DNA of 64,000 bases from Brachybacterium faecium DSM 4810 (GCA_000023405.1 CP001643.1:186001-250000); one strand, 5' to 3'. Counted from the stretch's first letter, positions 1-10,575 are shown. A program made the numbers and translations. Notes: generated from the letters alone by a model not told the origin.

Positions 1-293
1 CGACGATGGTGCTGTTCTACTCGGTGCAGTACTGGAACGACTGGTTCGCCGCGTTCCTCTATCTGGACCGGACGGATCTGTTCCCCGTGACGCTGTTCCT
101 GAGGAACCTGATCGCCGGCGCCTCGACCGCTGCCTCCGAGGGGGCCGCGGCCTCCGGATCCTCCGTCAGCGACCTCAACGCGAACATCCAGTCGGTGACG
201 ATGATCCTGATCCTCATCCCGATCCTGTGCGTGTACCCCTTCGTGCAGCGGTACTTCGTCTCGGGCATCATGCTCGGCTCCGTCAAGGGCTGA
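1..293 (+). CDS. Carbohydrate ABC transporter permease, C-terminal end (partial)
   Basis: Only the last ~96 codons are present; the gene begins before the window and the reading frame enters at base 3. The protein shows a WNDWF segment, an Ala/Ser/Gly-rich loop, a hydrophobic helix rich in Ile/Leu and the ending VQRYFVSGIMLGSVKG. This C-terminus is characteristic of the MalG/LplC-type inner subunits of binding-protein-dependent sugar importers, which form half of the membrane channel. It is probably the last gene of an importer operon, because a strong hairpin follows. The neighbouring esterase and LacI regulator suggest a plant-polysaccharide sugar, but the substrate cannot be read from this fragment. 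Confidence 0.85.
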   Translation, partial: TMVLFYSVQYWNDWFAAFLYLDRTDLFPVTLFLRNLIAGASTAASEGAAASGSSVSDLNANIQSVTMILILIPILCVYPFVQRYFVSGIMLGSVKG

Positions 294-341
294 GCGACCT
301 CGCGGCGCGGCGCCGCAGCGCGCTCCCGCCGCCCTCGCGAC

Positions 342-380
342 CACGCGCCCCTGTCCCCGCTCCGGGGGCAGGGGCGCGTG
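342..380. terminator. Bidirectional hairpin between converging genes
   Basis: Two 18-base arms (342-359 and 363-380) pair along their whole length with one G-T wobble around a 3-base CTC loop. The hairpin lies between the stop of the permease and the stop of the esterase on the other strand, so it can end transcription from both sides. There is no clear U-tract, as is common in high-GC actinobacteria. Confidence 0.75.
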
Positions 381-478
381 TGTCGTCGGGCGGGGCCCGG
401 CGCGACGTCCGCGCCGGGCGGTCGCCGTCGGCGGGGCCGGAGCAGGGGCTCGCCCCCTCCGTCGGGCGCGGCCCGGGC

Positions 479-1468
479 TCAGGGCCGCAGGCGTGCCGTC
501 AGCCAGTCGAGCTGGCGGCGCTGCTGCGTGGGCCCGCCGCCCTCGTGGTGGTTGTAGGGGTAGACCTCGATCTCGCGCTCGGGATCGGCGCCGGTCGCGG
601 AGCCGTAGAGGTTGTACGCCGCGAACACGGTCGAGGGAGGGCAGATCGTGTCGCGCAGCGCGACCGAGAACAGCGCCGGGGCGGTGGCGCGGCGGCCCAG
701 GTGCAGGGCGTCCACGTAGGACAGCGTGGCGAAGGCCTGCTCCTCGAGGTCGCGGTGCACGGAGAGGAAGCGCACGATCTCCTGGTACGGATCGGCGTCG
801 GTGATGTCCACCGCGCGGCGCATGTGGGTCAGGAACGGGACGTTGGTGAGGACGGCGTCGACGTCGGGCACCAGCCCGGCGGTGCCGAGGGCGAGGCCGC
901 CGCCCTGGCTGTTGCCGGCCAGCACGACTCGTCCGTCGGCCCCCGGAAGGGCGCGGGCGGTGTCGACCGCGCGCACCGCATCGGTGAACAGGCGCGTGAG
1001 ATAGGCGGTGTGCGGCGACTGCAGCCCGCGGGTCATCACGCCCGAGGCGGCGGGGCCGGAGCCGGCCGGGTCGGCGGTGTGCCCGCCGGCGCCCCAGCCG
1101 GATCCCTGCCCGCGCGAATCCATCACCAGATGCCCGTACCCGGCCGCGGTCCAGGCCAGGCGCTCGAGCGGCTCCCCGCGCCCGCCCCCGTACCCCAGGT
1201 ACTCGACCACGATCGGCAGTGCGGCCTCGATCCCGGCGGGGCGGTTGTACCAGCCGCGCACCTCGCTGCCGTCGTGCCCCGCGAACGTCACGTCCCAGGT
1301 GTCGACGAGGGTCAGCCCGTTGGGCACCTGCTCGAGCGCGATGAGCGGCGGCGAGGCCTGCCGCGCCCGGGACAGCGTCTCCTCCCAGAACTCCTCGAGG
1401 TCGGCGGGCTCGGCGACCTCGGGCCGGTAGTCGCGCAGCGCGTCGAGGGGCAGATCGAACAGGGCCAT
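479..1468 (-). CDS. Acetylxylan esterase / cephalosporin-C deacetylase family (CE7)
   Basis: A 329-aa alpha/beta hydrolase close to the usual ~320 aa of carbohydrate esterase family 7. The nucleophile elbow is GNSQGGG with Ser187, as in CE7 (GxSQGG). An Asp in ALRDTICPPST and a His in YPYNHHEGGG complete a likely Ser-Asp-His triad, and RGQG precedes the elbow. The family removes acetyl groups from xylo-oligosaccharides, usually inside the cell, and no signal peptide is visible. ATG 1468 was chosen because the protein there begins MALFDLPL, typical of the family, behind a GGAGGT-like ribosome site; the frame stays open another 60 bases upstream. The neighbouring LacI regulator and the xylose genes fit use of acetylated xylan fragments. 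Confidence 0.88.
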   Translation of the reverse strand: MALFDLPLDALRDYRPEVAEPADLEEFWEETLSRARQASPPLIALEQVPNGLTLVDTWDVTFAGHDGSEVRGWYNRPAGIEAALPIVVEYLGYGGGRGEPLERLAWTAAGYGHLVMDSRGQGSGWGAGGHTADPAGSGPAASGVMTRGLQSPHTAYLTRLFTDAVRAVDTARALPGADGRVVLAGNSQGGGLALGTAGLVPDVDAVLTNVPFLTHMRRAVDITDADPYQEIVRFLSVHRDLEEQAFATLSYVDALHLGRRATAPALFSVALRDTICPPSTVFAAYNLYGSATGADPEREIEVYPYNHHEGGGPTQQRRQLDWLTARLRP

Positions 1469-1540
1469 GCGGGCGACCTCCGTGGGCGTCGCGCCGGCGC
1501 TTCCGCACGGCAGACGACGAAAAAGCATGAAACAGCACTG

Positions 1541-1558
1541 AAACTTGCGTCGCAGTTT
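1541..1558. promoter_or_regulatory. Candidate operator, AAACT-N8-AGTTT
   Basis: An AT-rich inverted repeat (AAACTTGCGTCGCAGTTT) in the gap between the divergent esterase and LacI-family genes. The five outer bases on each side match perfectly. Its position suggests a site for the adjacent regulator controlling both genes. The centre lacks the CG step usual for LacI-family operators, so assignment to that regulator is uncertain. Confidence 0.4.
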
Positions 1559-1664
1559 AGGCTAGGGTTCGCGGAGGTGCCGGTCAAGGCGTTCTCTCGC
1601 GGACAGGATGCAACAGGAGCGCGCCGGTGCGAGGACGACCGGCACGGTCTGGAGAGGTGAGGGC

Positions 1665-2711
1665 ATGGCGGAGAACGAGGCACGGAGCGGCCGGGTCACC
1701 CTGAAGGACGTGGCGGAGAAGGCGGGGGTCTCCCTCGCCACCGCGTCGAAGGTGATGAACGGGCGCGCGGACGTGCGCGACGCGACCCGGGAGACCGTCG
1801 CCGAGGCGGCGCGCGAGCTGGGATACCAGCCCAAGCGGCGCGACATCGACCGTCGGCGCTCCGTGCTGATCCACTTCGACACCCTCACCAGCCCCTACTC
1901 GCTGCAGGTGCTCGAGGGCGCCGAGCAGGCCGCACACCGGGTGGGCGTGGATCTCATGGTGGTCTCGGGGGACCAGACCCCGTCGGGGCTCTCCCGCGCC
2001 TGGATGGCGGACGCCGCCGCCCGCGGCGTCGAGGGCGTCATCCTCGTGACCACGCCGATCGGCTCCCAGCACGCCCGCTGGAGCCGCGACCTCAAGCTGC
2101 CCCTCATCGCGATCGACCCCGTGACCATCGATCCCGGCGTGGACGGCATCGTCACGATCTCCGCCACCAACTGGGAGGGCGGCAGCTCGGCCGTCCAGCA
2201 CCTGCTGGACCTCGGGCACCGACGGATCGCGGTGCTCGCCGGCCCCTCGGACTCCGTCCCCGCCCGGCAGCGCGTTCAGGGATACCACTCGGCGCTCAGC
2301 CAGGCCGGCGTGATCTGGGAGCGGGAGCTCATCGAGCACGGCGACTTCTCCTACGAGGACGGTCAGCGCGGCGCGGAGAAGCTGCTGCAGCAGGCGGAGC
2401 CGCCCACCGCGATCTTCGCCGTGGCCGACACCCTCGCCGTCGGCGCCCTGCGCGCCGCACGCCGACTCGGCATCGACGTGCCCGAGCAGCTCAGCGTGAT
2501 CAGCTTCGACGACACGATGATCGCCCAGTGGACCCACCCGCAGCTGACCGCCGTGCGCCAGCCGCTGTTCTCCATGGGGCAGGTCGCGATCGAACGCCTG
2601 CTGGCGCTCTCCTCCGACCCGGGGCTCTTCGCCCACCCCTTCAAGCTGGAGACGCAGCTCATCGAGCGGGAGTCGACGGCTCCCGTGCGATCCACTCACC
2701 CGGAGCGCTGA
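1665..2711 (+). CDS. LacI-family transcriptional regulator
   Basis: A 348-aa one-domain-plus-effector repressor. The N-terminus holds the LacI helix-turn-helix and hinge: VTLKDVAEKAGVSLATASKVMNG, then RETVAEAARELGYQPK (about residues 10-60). A periplasmic-binding-protein-like sugar-binding domain follows, ending with the family-typical segments AIFAVADTLAVGALRAARRLG and VISFDDTMIAQWTHPQLTAV. ATG 1665 is preceded by GGAGAGGTGAGG; an upstream in-frame ATG at 1608 would add a non-conserved tail. The gene is divergent from the acetyl-esterase and lies next to the xylose genes, so it probably senses a xylo-oligosaccharide or related sugar. The effector is inferred, not seen. Its 3' end overlaps the converging ROK gene by 53 bp. 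Confidence 0.93.
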   Translation: MAENEARSGRVTLKDVAEKAGVSLATASKVMNGRADVRDATRETVAEAARELGYQPKRRDIDRRRSVLIHFDTLTSPYSLQVLEGAEQAAHRVGVDLMVVSGDQTPSGLSRAWMADAAARGVEGVILVTTPIGSQHARWSRDLKLPLIAIDPVTIDPGVDGIVTISATNWEGGSSAVQHLLDLGHRRIAVLAGPSDSVPARQRVQGYHSALSQAGVIWERELIEHGDFSYEDGQRGAEKLLQQAEPPTAIFAVADTLAVGALRAARRLGIDVPEQLSVISFDDTMIAQWTHPQLTAVRQPLFSMGQVAIERLLALSSDPGLFAHPFKLETQLIERESTAPVRSTHPER

Positions 2712-3837
2712 ACACCGGCTGCAGCGCGGCCCGGGCCGCGCCGCGCAGGGCCGGATCGGCCAGGCCGTCGGACCGCTCGATCCGCACCGGCCCGGCCTCG
2801 ACGGCCAGGGCGTGCGCCTCGACGGTCCCGCGGATCACCGGCTCGAGCTCATCGGCGATCGGCGCGAGATAGCCCGAGAGCACGACGGTCGCGAGGTCCA
2901 GCACGTTCAGCGCGTTGGCGACGGCGAGCCCCAGGGAGCGACCGATCATGCCGATCACCTCGGCACGGTCGCCGTGCCGCGACAGGGCGTCGACGAGGTC
3001 CTCGATGCGCACGTCGTCGCCGAGGCCGGCGCGCTCACGCAGCGAGTGGTAGGAGACGTAGGCCTCCAGGCAGCCGCGACGGCCGCAGCGGCAGAGCGCG
3101 CCGTCGGGCACCACCACGGTGTGCCCGAACTCGCCGGCCCACCCGTGGGCGCCGTCCAGCAGCTGCCCGTCGAGCACCACGGCCCCGCCCACGCCGGTGG
3201 AGCCGCGCAGATAGATGAACGACTCCCCGGGGCGGCGATCGATCTCGGTGAGCACCGAGAGGCGGTTATCGTTCTGAGCCCGCACCGGCAGGCCCGCGAG
3301 CTCGGGATGGGCCAGCAGCCGCCCCACCAGCGGCACCTCGGTCCAGTCGAGGTTCGGCGCGGAGAGCACCCGGCCGTCGTCGGGCGCGATCCGGCCGGGC
3401 ACCGCCGCGACCACGCCGACCGTCGGCAGCGAGCCGGCGTCGGCCCGCACGCGGCCGACGAGGGCGGCGCAGTGCTGGATCGCCTCCTCGGCGGAGGCCG
3501 CCGTGACGCGGAGGTACTCGGTGCGCTGGCTGATCGCCTCGCCCGTGAGGTCGATGCCGAGGCAGGAGATGTGATCGGCCGCGACCTCCAGGCCGATCGC
3601 CAGCAGCGTGCCGCGGGCGGGGGAGAGCGGCACCATCGGGCGCCCGGCCCCGGCCGAGACGGGCGTGCCCTCGGCGACGAGCCCGGCCGCGACCAGCTCC
3701 TCGACGAGCTTGGAGACGGTCGGCTTCGTGAGCCGGGTGAGCTTGGCGAGGCCGGCCCGCGACAGCGGCGCCTCGGCCGACGCGAGCGTGCTGAGCAGCG
3801 TGGACAGATTGTGCTCGCGCAGGTGTGTGGACTGCAC
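2659..3837 (-). CDS. xylR: ROK-family xylose repressor XylR
   Basis: A 392-aa ROK-family repressor. It has an N-terminal winged helix (AGLAKLTRLTKPTVSKLVEELVAAGLV, about residues 30-55) and a sugar-kinase-like domain. That domain carries STGVGGAVVLDGQLLDGAHG and the zinc-binding ROK signature around GEFGHTV and CRCGRRGCLEAY. The gene is divergent from xylA, and a textbook xyl operator lies between them, so identification as XylR is strong. In the family, xylose binding releases the operator. Being a repressor, it need not retain kinase activity. Transcription converges on the LacI gene, with overlapping 3' ends. Confidence 0.92.
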   Translation of the reverse strand: MQSTHLREHNLSTLLSTLASAEAPLSRAGLAKLTRLTKPTVSKLVEELVAAGLVAEGTPVSAGAGRPMVPLSPARGTLLAIGLEVAADHISCLGIDLTGEAISQRTEYLRVTAASAEEAIQHCAALVGRVRADAGSLPTVGVVAAVPGRIAPDDGRVLSAPNLDWTEVPLVGRLLAHPELAGLPVRAQNDNRLSVLTEIDRRPGESFIYLRGSTGVGGAVVLDGQLLDGAHGWAGEFGHTVVVPDGALCRCGRRGCLEAYVSYHSLRERAGLGDDVRIEDLVDALSRHGDRAEVIGMIGRSLGLAVANALNVLDLATVVLSGYLAPIADELEPVIRGTVEAHALAVEAGPVRIERSDGLADPALRGAARAALQPVFSAPGEWIAREPSTPAR

Positions 3838-3905
3838 CGTGCCCCCTTCGCTCGTTCTCCGCTCGCCCCGGTCGGTGGTCCCGGCGGGGAATCCTCGCCG
3901 CCGGG

Positions 3906-3955
3906 TTGTGCCGGACGGCTTCGCACGCCTATATTAGTTGCTGACGCTTACTAAT
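3906..3955 (+). promoter_or_regulatory. xylA promoter with XylR operator
   Basis: A -35-like TTGTGC (3906-3911) and a -10-like TATATT (3930-3935) are 18 bases apart. Overlapping the -10 and the expected start of transcription is the inverted repeat ATTAGT-N11-ACTAAT (3933-3938 and 3950-3955). Its TTAGT/ACTAA arms match the xyl operator half-sites known for ROK-type XylR of Bacillus (family knowledge). The stretch is strikingly AT-rich for this genome. Bound repressor would block polymerase directly. Confidence 0.82.
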
Positions 3956-4017
3956 GGGTCGTCCGCGACACGATGCGGATCCCCGACCCTCCCCTCACCG
4001 ATGAAGGAGCGCTCCCG

Positions 4018-5211
4018 ATGACCGCACCCACCCCCACCCGTGACGACAAGTTCTCCTTCGGCCTGTGGACCACCGGCTGGCAGGCCCAGGACCAGTTCGG
4101 CTCCGCCACCCGCCCGCCGCTGGACCTCACCGACCACGTGCGCAAGCTCGCCGACCTCGGCGCCTGGGGCTTCACCTTCCACGACAACGACGTGGTGCCC
4201 TTCGATGCCACCCCCGCCGAGCGCGAGCGCATCCTCGGCGAGCTGAAGAAGGTCACCGAGGAGACCGGCCTGGTGATCGAGATGGTCACCACCGACACCT
4301 TCGCCCACCCCGTCTTCAAGGACGGCGCCTTCACCTCCAACGACCGCTCCGTGCGCCGCTTCGGCCTGCGCAAGGTGCTCGCCAACGTGGATCTCGCCGC
4401 TGAGCTCGGCGCGACCACCTTCGTGATGTGGGGCGGGCGCGAGGGCTCCGAGTACGACGGCTCCAAGGACCTGCTGGCCGCGCACCAGCGCTACGCCGAG
4501 GGCATCGACACCGTCGCCGGCTACATCAAGGACAAGGGCTACGACCTGCGCATCGGCCTCGAGCCCAAGCCGAACGAGCCCCGCGGCAACATCTTCCTGC
4601 CCACGATCGGCCACGCGCTGGCCTTCATCGAGCAGCTCGAGCACGGCGACATCGTGGGCATCAACCCCGAGACCGGCCACGAGCAGATGGCGACGCTGAA
4701 CTACACCCACGGCATCGCCCAGGCGCTGTGGGCGGAGAAGCTCTTCCACATCGACCTCAACGGCCAGCACGGCCCGATGTACGACCAGGACCTCGTGTTC
4801 GGCCACGGCGACCTGATCAGCGCCTTCTTCACCGTGGACCTGCTCGAGAACGGCTTCCCCTCGAAGCCGGGCGCCTACGAGGGTGCCCGCCACTTCGACT
4901 TCAAGCCCTCGCGCACCGAGCACGAGAAGGGCCAGTACGACTCGGCCGCCGCGAACATGGAGATGTACCTGATGCTCAAGGAGCGCGCCCTCGCGTTCCG
5001 TGCCGACGCCGAGGTCCAGGAAGCGCTGAAGTACTCCGGCATCGAGGAGCTCGCCGAGCCGACCCTCGCTGCGGGCGAGACCGTCACCGACCTCCTCGCC
5101 GATCGCTCCTCCTTCGAGGACTTCGACGCGGACAAGGCGGGCGAGCGCAACTACGGCTTCGTGCGCCTGCAGCAGCTGGCCCTCCAGCACCTGCTCGGCT
5201 TCCGCGCCTGA
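4018..5211 (+). CDS. xylA: Xylose isomerase
   Basis: A 397-aa class I xylose isomerase, the usual length in actinobacteria, converting D-xylose to D-xylulose in the cytoplasm. Visible signatures are the catalytic His55 in FTFHDND, the VMWGGREG segment, metal-binding [18 protein letters not shown] and FHIDLNGQ with metal ligands, and a C-terminal helix region contributing to tetramer contacts. ATG 4018 follows AAGGAG at 4003-4008; an upstream in-frame ATG at 3973 lies beside the operator and would give a non-conserved leader. It is divergent from xylR and followed 405 bp later by xylB. Regulation is by XylR through the overlapping operator. Confidence 0.98.
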   Translation: MTAPTPTRDDKFSFGLWTTGWQAQDQFGSATRPPLDLTDHVRKLADLGAWGFTFHDNDVVPFDATPAERERILGELKKVTEETGLVIEMVTTDTFAHPVFKDGAFTSNDRSVRRFGLRKVLANVDLAAELGATTFVMWGGREGSEYDGSKDLLAAHQRYAEGIDTVAGYIKDKGYDLRIGLEPKPNEPRGNIFLPTIGHALAFIEQLEHGDIVGINPETGHEQMATLNYTHGIAQALWAEKLFHIDLNGQHGPMYDQDLVFGHGDLISAFFTVDLLENGFPSKPGAYEGARHFDFKPSRTEHEKGQYDSAAANMEMYLMLKERALAFRADAEVQEALKYSGIEELAEPTLAAGETVTDLLADRSSFEDFDADKAGERNYGFVRLQQLALQHLLGFRA

Positions 5212-5253
5212 GCCCCGCTCCGCCGGTGGGGCCTGCCCCTCGCCTCGCCGACA

Positions 5254-5315
5254 GGAGTTCTGAGCGCTGAGGACCGATGTGCACGCCGACATCGGTCCTC
5301 AGCGCGCAGAACTCC
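5254..5315. terminator. Long inverted repeat after xylA
   Basis: Two 27-base arms (5254-5280 and 5289-5315) match with a single mismatch around an 8-base loop. It starts 42 bp after the xylA stop and is the likely transcription end of xylA. At 27 bp the stem is much longer than an ordinary terminator. Confidence 0.7.
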
Positions 5316-5408
5316 CGGCCCACCCCGGGCCCGTCGGCCCACCCCGGGCCCGTCGGCCCACCGCAGGCCAGTCGGCCCGCCTCGGCTTGTCGGCCCGGTC
5401 CGGCCTTG
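5316..5408. repeat. Degenerate 19-bp tandem repeats
   Basis: Copies of a 19-base unit (CGGCCCACCCCGGGCCCGT) begin at 5316, 5335 and 5354. The first two are identical and the third has three or four changes. Diverged 18-base copies follow at about 5373 and 5391. The unit is itself partly palindromic. No gene is visible in it. Confidence 0.75.
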
Positions 5409-5453
5409 GCCCGGCCCGGCCCGGGGCTGTCGGCGAGGGCTGATTGCGTGAAC

Positions 5454-5509
5454 TGGTGCTGAGCCAGCATGTACCTCTCATATACGGGGCGTGTGCTGGC
5501 TGAGCACCA
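5454..5509. repeat. Inverted repeat in the xylA-xylB gap
   Basis: Two 16-base arms (TGGTGCTGAGCCAGCA at 5454-5469 and its partner at 5494-5509) match with one mismatch around a 24-base loop. The loop is the most AT-rich part of the gap and includes TATACG, which could be a -10 element for xylB. It could be an operator or an mRNA hairpin in the xylB leader; the sequence does not decide. Confidence 0.5.
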
Positions 5510-5616
5510 CTTCGTGCACCCGGCCCCGTCCCCGGGCCGCCGGTCGCACGACCCCGGCTCCACCCGCACCCCGCTCCGTCACCCCGCCACCACCCCCACC
5601 CGCGAAGGATCACCTG

Positions 5617-7008
5617 ATGACCACCACCGTGCTCGGCATCGATTCCTCCACCCAGGCCACCAAGGCGCTCCTGGTCGACGCCGCGACCGGCGAGGTCCTC
5701 GAGGAGCGCCGCGCCTCCCACCCGGACGGCACCGAGGTCGATCCCCGTGCCTGGCTCGCCGCGGTCGACGAGGCCGCCGGGCCTCTGCTCGAGCGCGCCG
5801 AGGCCGTGGCCGTCGGCGGACAGCAGCACGGCATGGTGCTGCTCGACGCACACGGCGAGGTGGTGCGCGACGCGCTGCTGTGGAACGACACCCGCTCCGC
5901 CCCGCAGGCCGAGACCCTGATCGAGGAGATGGGCGGGGCCGAGGCGAGCGTCGAGGAGATCGGCAGCCTGATGGTCGCCTCCTTCACCGCCTCCAAGCTG
6001 CGCTGGGTGCGCGATCACGAGCCGGAGAACGCCCAGCGCGCCGCACGCGTGCTGCTCCCGCACGACTACGTCTCCCTCCACCTCGCGGAGCAGGGCACCG
6101 AGCCCTTCACCGATCGCGGCGACGCCTCCGGCACCGGCTACTACTCCACCCGCACCGAGGCCTGGGCTCCCGAACTGGCCGAGAAGGCGGTGGGCAGCGC
6201 CCTCGAGCTGCCGCGTCTGCCCGCCGCACCGCAGGAGGTCATGGCCCGCACCGCGCGCGGTGCCGCGATCGCTCCCGGCACCGGGGACAACATGGGCGCG
6301 GCGCTCGGCCTGTCGCTGGGCCCCGGTGACGTGTCCGTCTCGATCGGCACCTCCGGGGTGTGCGCGATGGTCAGCGCCTCCCGGCCGGGGGACGCGAGCG
6401 GCGCCGTCACCGGCTTCGCCGACGCCACCGGCCGCTTCCTGCCGATGGCCACCACCATCAACGCCTCCCGCATCCTCGAGGCCGCCCGGGCGCTGCTCGG
6501 CGTCTCCCACGAGGAGCTCTCCCAGCTGGCCCTGGCTTCCGTTCCCGGTGCCCACGGGGTGACGCTGCTGCCCTACTTCGACGGCGAGCGCACCCCGAAC
6601 CGTCCGGATGCCCGCGCCACGCTGACCGGGATGAGCACGGCGACGACTCGTGAGGACGTGGCCCGTGCCTACGTCGAAGGCCTGCTGTGCTCCCTGGCCG
6701 ACGGGATCTCCGCGCTCGAGGACCGCACCGGCACCGCCCCCGCCCGCATCACCCTGATCGGTGGTGCGGCCCGCAGCCAGGCCGTCCAGCAGCTGGCCCC
6801 GGCGATCTTCGGTCGCGAGGTGACGATCGCCCCCGAGGGCGAGTACGTGGCGCTCGGCGCCGCCCGCCAGGCCGCCTGGGCGCTGGCCGGCACGGAGGAG
6901 CCCCCGGCCTGGACGATCACCGGCTCCCGCACCGTCGACGCCGAAGCGACTCCAGAGGTGCTGGAGACGTACCGCGCGCTGAAGAACCGCACCGAGAGCT
7001 GGGGCTGA
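5617..7008 (+). CDS. xylB: Xylulokinase
   Basis: A 463-aa FGGY-family sugar kinase that phosphorylates D-xylulose with ATP to xylulose 5-phosphate, the second step after XylA. The N-terminal ATP phosphate-binding segment GIDSSTQATK, the xylulokinase motif VGGQQHGMVLLD, VSIGTSGVC, LPYFDGERTPN and the C-terminal FGGY nucleotide motif LIGGAARSQAVQQLAPAIFG are all present in the expected order. ATG 5617 follows GAAGGA (5604-5609); an in-frame ATG further upstream at 5491 falls within the inverted repeat and adds a Pro-rich, non-conserved tail. The 405-bp gap from xylA, with a strong hairpin inside it, suggests its own promoter. Confidence 0.96.
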   Translation: MTTTVLGIDSSTQATKALLVDAATGEVLEERRASHPDGTEVDPRAWLAAVDEAAGPLLERAEAVAVGGQQHGMVLLDAHGEVVRDALLWNDTRSAPQAETLIEEMGGAEASVEEIGSLMVASFTASKLRWVRDHEPENAQRAARVLLPHDYVSLHLAEQGTEPFTDRGDASGTGYYSTRTEAWAPELAEKAVGSALELPRLPAAPQEVMARTARGAAIAPGTGDNMGAALGLSLGPGDVSVSIGTSGVCAMVSASRPGDASGAVTGFADATGRFLPMATTINASRILEAARALLGVSHEELSQLALASVPGAHGVTLLPYFDGERTPNRPDARATLTGMSTATTREDVARAYVEGLLCSLADGISALEDRTGTAPARITLIGGAARSQAVQQLAPAIFGREVTIAPEGEYVALGAARQAAWALAGTEEPPAWTITGSRTVDAEATPEVLETYRALKNRTESWG

Positions 7009-7024
7009 GCAGGGACCCCTGCGT

Positions 7025-7058
7025 GAACCTCGCCACGGCGAACTGCGTCACGAGGTTC
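7025..7058. terminator. Short hairpin between xylB and thiF
   Basis: GAACCTCG (7025-7032) pairs perfectly with CGAGGTTC (7051-7058) around an 18-base loop. It lies between the two converging stops, which fits a two-way terminator. The stem is short. Confidence 0.45.
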
Positions 7059-7089
7059 CCCGACGGGACGGCCAGCGCAGTGGTCGGTA

Positions 7090-9077
<1,988 letters not shown>

Positions 9078-9320
9078 TCATCCTCCTTGGACGGCGGTGA
9101 CGAGTTCGTACCGGGCATCGGGGGTGAGTGGGGTGTGGGCCCAGCTGCTGCGCGGCAGGACGGCCTCGTCGACCGCGACGGCCACGCCGAGCGGGGTGCC
9201 ATCACACGCTCGCCCGTCGTCGCCGACGGCGCGACCGAGGCGGTCGGCCACCAGGTCGCGGACCGTGATGGCGTCGGGCAGGCCAAGGTTCTCGCCATTG
9301 ACGTGGACAACAATGCTCAT
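9078..9320 (-). CDS. thiS: Sulfur carrier protein ThiS
   Basis: An 80-aa ubiquitin-like protein that carries sulfur as a C-terminal thiocarboxylate for thiazole synthesis. It starts MSIVVHVNGENLGLPD, has VRDLVADRLG and VAVAVDEAVLPRSSW, and ends in the essential di-glycine (VTAVQGG). Somewhat longer than the usual ~66 aa because of an extra loop around DDGRACDGTP. ATG overlaps the thiO stop by four bases and thiG follows at once. Confidence 0.95.
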   Translation of the reverse strand: MSIVVHVNGENLGLPDAITVRDLVADRLGRAVGDDGRACDGTPLGVAVAVDEAVLPRSSWAHTPLTPDARYELVTAVQGG

Positions 9321-10483
9321 GAGACCTCCTGGAGTCGGGACGTGGTGGTGAAACGGGCTGGATCGACGGCCGCGAGTTCCCCGGCCATGTCCCCGAGCAG
9401 CGGCACCCCGGGGTCGACCTCGAGGAGATCGGCGGTGCGGGCCGCGGCCCAGGCCGAGAGCAGGATGCCGTGGCGGTGATAGCCGGTCGACACGATCACT
9501 CTCGGGTCTCCTGGTACCGGCCCCAGCAGTGGGAGGTCATCCGGGGTACCGGGGCGGGCGCGAGCGATCACTTCACGCAGTTCGGTGTCACGGACGGAGG
9601 GAAGGATCTCGGCGGCATCCTGCAACAGGGTCAGCACGCCGCCGGCCGACGCACCGGTCATGTCGTCCTCACGGCTGGTGGCCCCGAGCACGAGGCCGCC
9701 GCCGCTGCGCGGCACCAGATAGAGGGGACGACCGCGGACCAGGGCCCGAACCGTGTGGTCGAGCAGGTTGTCCTCACCGGGCAGCAGCGCGGAGTCGGGG
9801 ACGTGCAGGCGCAGGATGTCACCGTGGACCGGACGCAGCGACAGGTCGAGCACCCGATGGGGTCCGTTGATCTCGGCGGTGCCGAGGCCGGCCGTGAGGA
9901 TGATCTGGTCAGCGTCGATCTCGTCGGTGGAGGCGACGCTGCTGCCTGTGGCGAGGGAGACGGGCGGTCCGTCACCGGGACGCCCCGGGCCGGTCAGGGC
10001 ATCGATGGCGGCGGCGGCCAGGGTGCGGGGGTCCACCTGGTGGTCACGGGGGACGAGCATCGCGCCGGCCACGTGCCGGGCCAGCGTCGGAGCGCGGCCA
10101 CGCAGCTGCGCGGAGGTGAGCTCCTCGACCTCGGAACCCGCCGCGCACTGCTCCAGCGCGAGCTGGCGCAGTGCTTCGAGGTCAGACCGGTCGCGGCCGA
10201 CGACGAGGGTCGGAGTATCGCGGTAGCCCAGCGGCTGCTCGGTGCGCAGGGCGAGCTCGGCAGCCAGTGCGCGGTGATAGCTCGCGGCCTTCGTCATCAA
10301 GGGTCTCAGCGAGTGCTGGCCGAACTGGACCTCACTGGTGGGAGCGAGCATCCCGGCCGCCGCATAGGTGGCCTGCTCAGCGACGCCGGTGGAACGGATA
10401 TCGACCCGGTGACCGCGGCGTCTCAGCTCCAGTGCGGTGAGCAGTCCGATGATCCCGGCGCCGATGACGGCGACGTGCTGCAT
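9317..10483 (-). CDS. thiO: Glycine oxidase ThiO
   Basis: A 388-aa FAD-dependent amino-acid oxidase of the ThiO/DadA type. It oxidises glycine to dehydroglycine for thiazole synthesis in organisms that use ThiO instead of ThiH. The FAD-binding VAVIGAGIIGLLTALEL begins at residue 4. GMLAPTSEVQFG and VSTGYHRHGILLSAWAA near the end are typical of the family. ATG 10483 is preceded by AGGAGG seven bases upstream. The frame remains open to 11020, but that extension covers the riboswitch and is not coding. It is the first gene of the thiO-S-G-F operon. Confidence 0.94.
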   Translation of the reverse strand: MQHVAVIGAGIIGLLTALELRRRGHRVDIRSTGVAEQATYAAAGMLAPTSEVQFGQHSLRPLMTKAASYHRALAAELALRTEQPLGYRDTPTLVVGRDRSDLEALRQLALEQCAAGSEVEELTSAQLRGRAPTLARHVAGAMLVPRDHQVDPRTLAAAAIDALTGPGRPGDGPPVSLATGSSVASTDEIDADQIILTAGLGTAEINGPHRVLDLSLRPVHGDILRLHVPDSALLPGEDNLLDHTVRALVRGRPLYLVPRSGGGLVLGATSREDDMTGASAGGVLTLLQDAAEILPSVRDTELREVIARARPGTPDDLPLLGPVPGDPRVIVSTGYHRHGILLSAWAAARTADLLEVDPGVPLLGDMAGELAAVDPARFTTTSRLQEVS

Positions 10484-10485
10484 GA

Positions 10486-10575
10486 AGGGTCCTCCTGACG
10501 GCGGCATTATCCGCATCCAGTGCTGGTGGTCGGCACGATGCCCTCTCAGCCCGACGATCGGGCTCCCACGGAACG
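10486..10575 (-). promoter_or_regulatory. TPP riboswitch upstream of thiO
   Basis: Reading the minus strand, the conserved thi-box elements occur in order. A hairpin AGCCCGA/TCGGGCT runs into CTGAGAG. A short GGC/GCC stem follows, then CTG-GATG-CGG-ATAATG-CCG-CCGT-CAG, which reproduces the pyrophosphate-sensor arm (CTG pairs with CAG, CGG with CCG). The Shine-Dalgarno AGGAGG (10491-10496) overlaps the last strand of the aptamer, seven bases before the thiO ATG. This suggests that TPP binding hides the ribosome site. It is a slightly divergent aptamer, but its core bases CTGAGA and ATAATGCC are intact. Confidence 0.85.

Noticed and set aside
5316-5408. CRISPR-like array
   Set aside because: Repeats are directly adjacent with no unique spacers, few and degenerate, and there are no cas genes.
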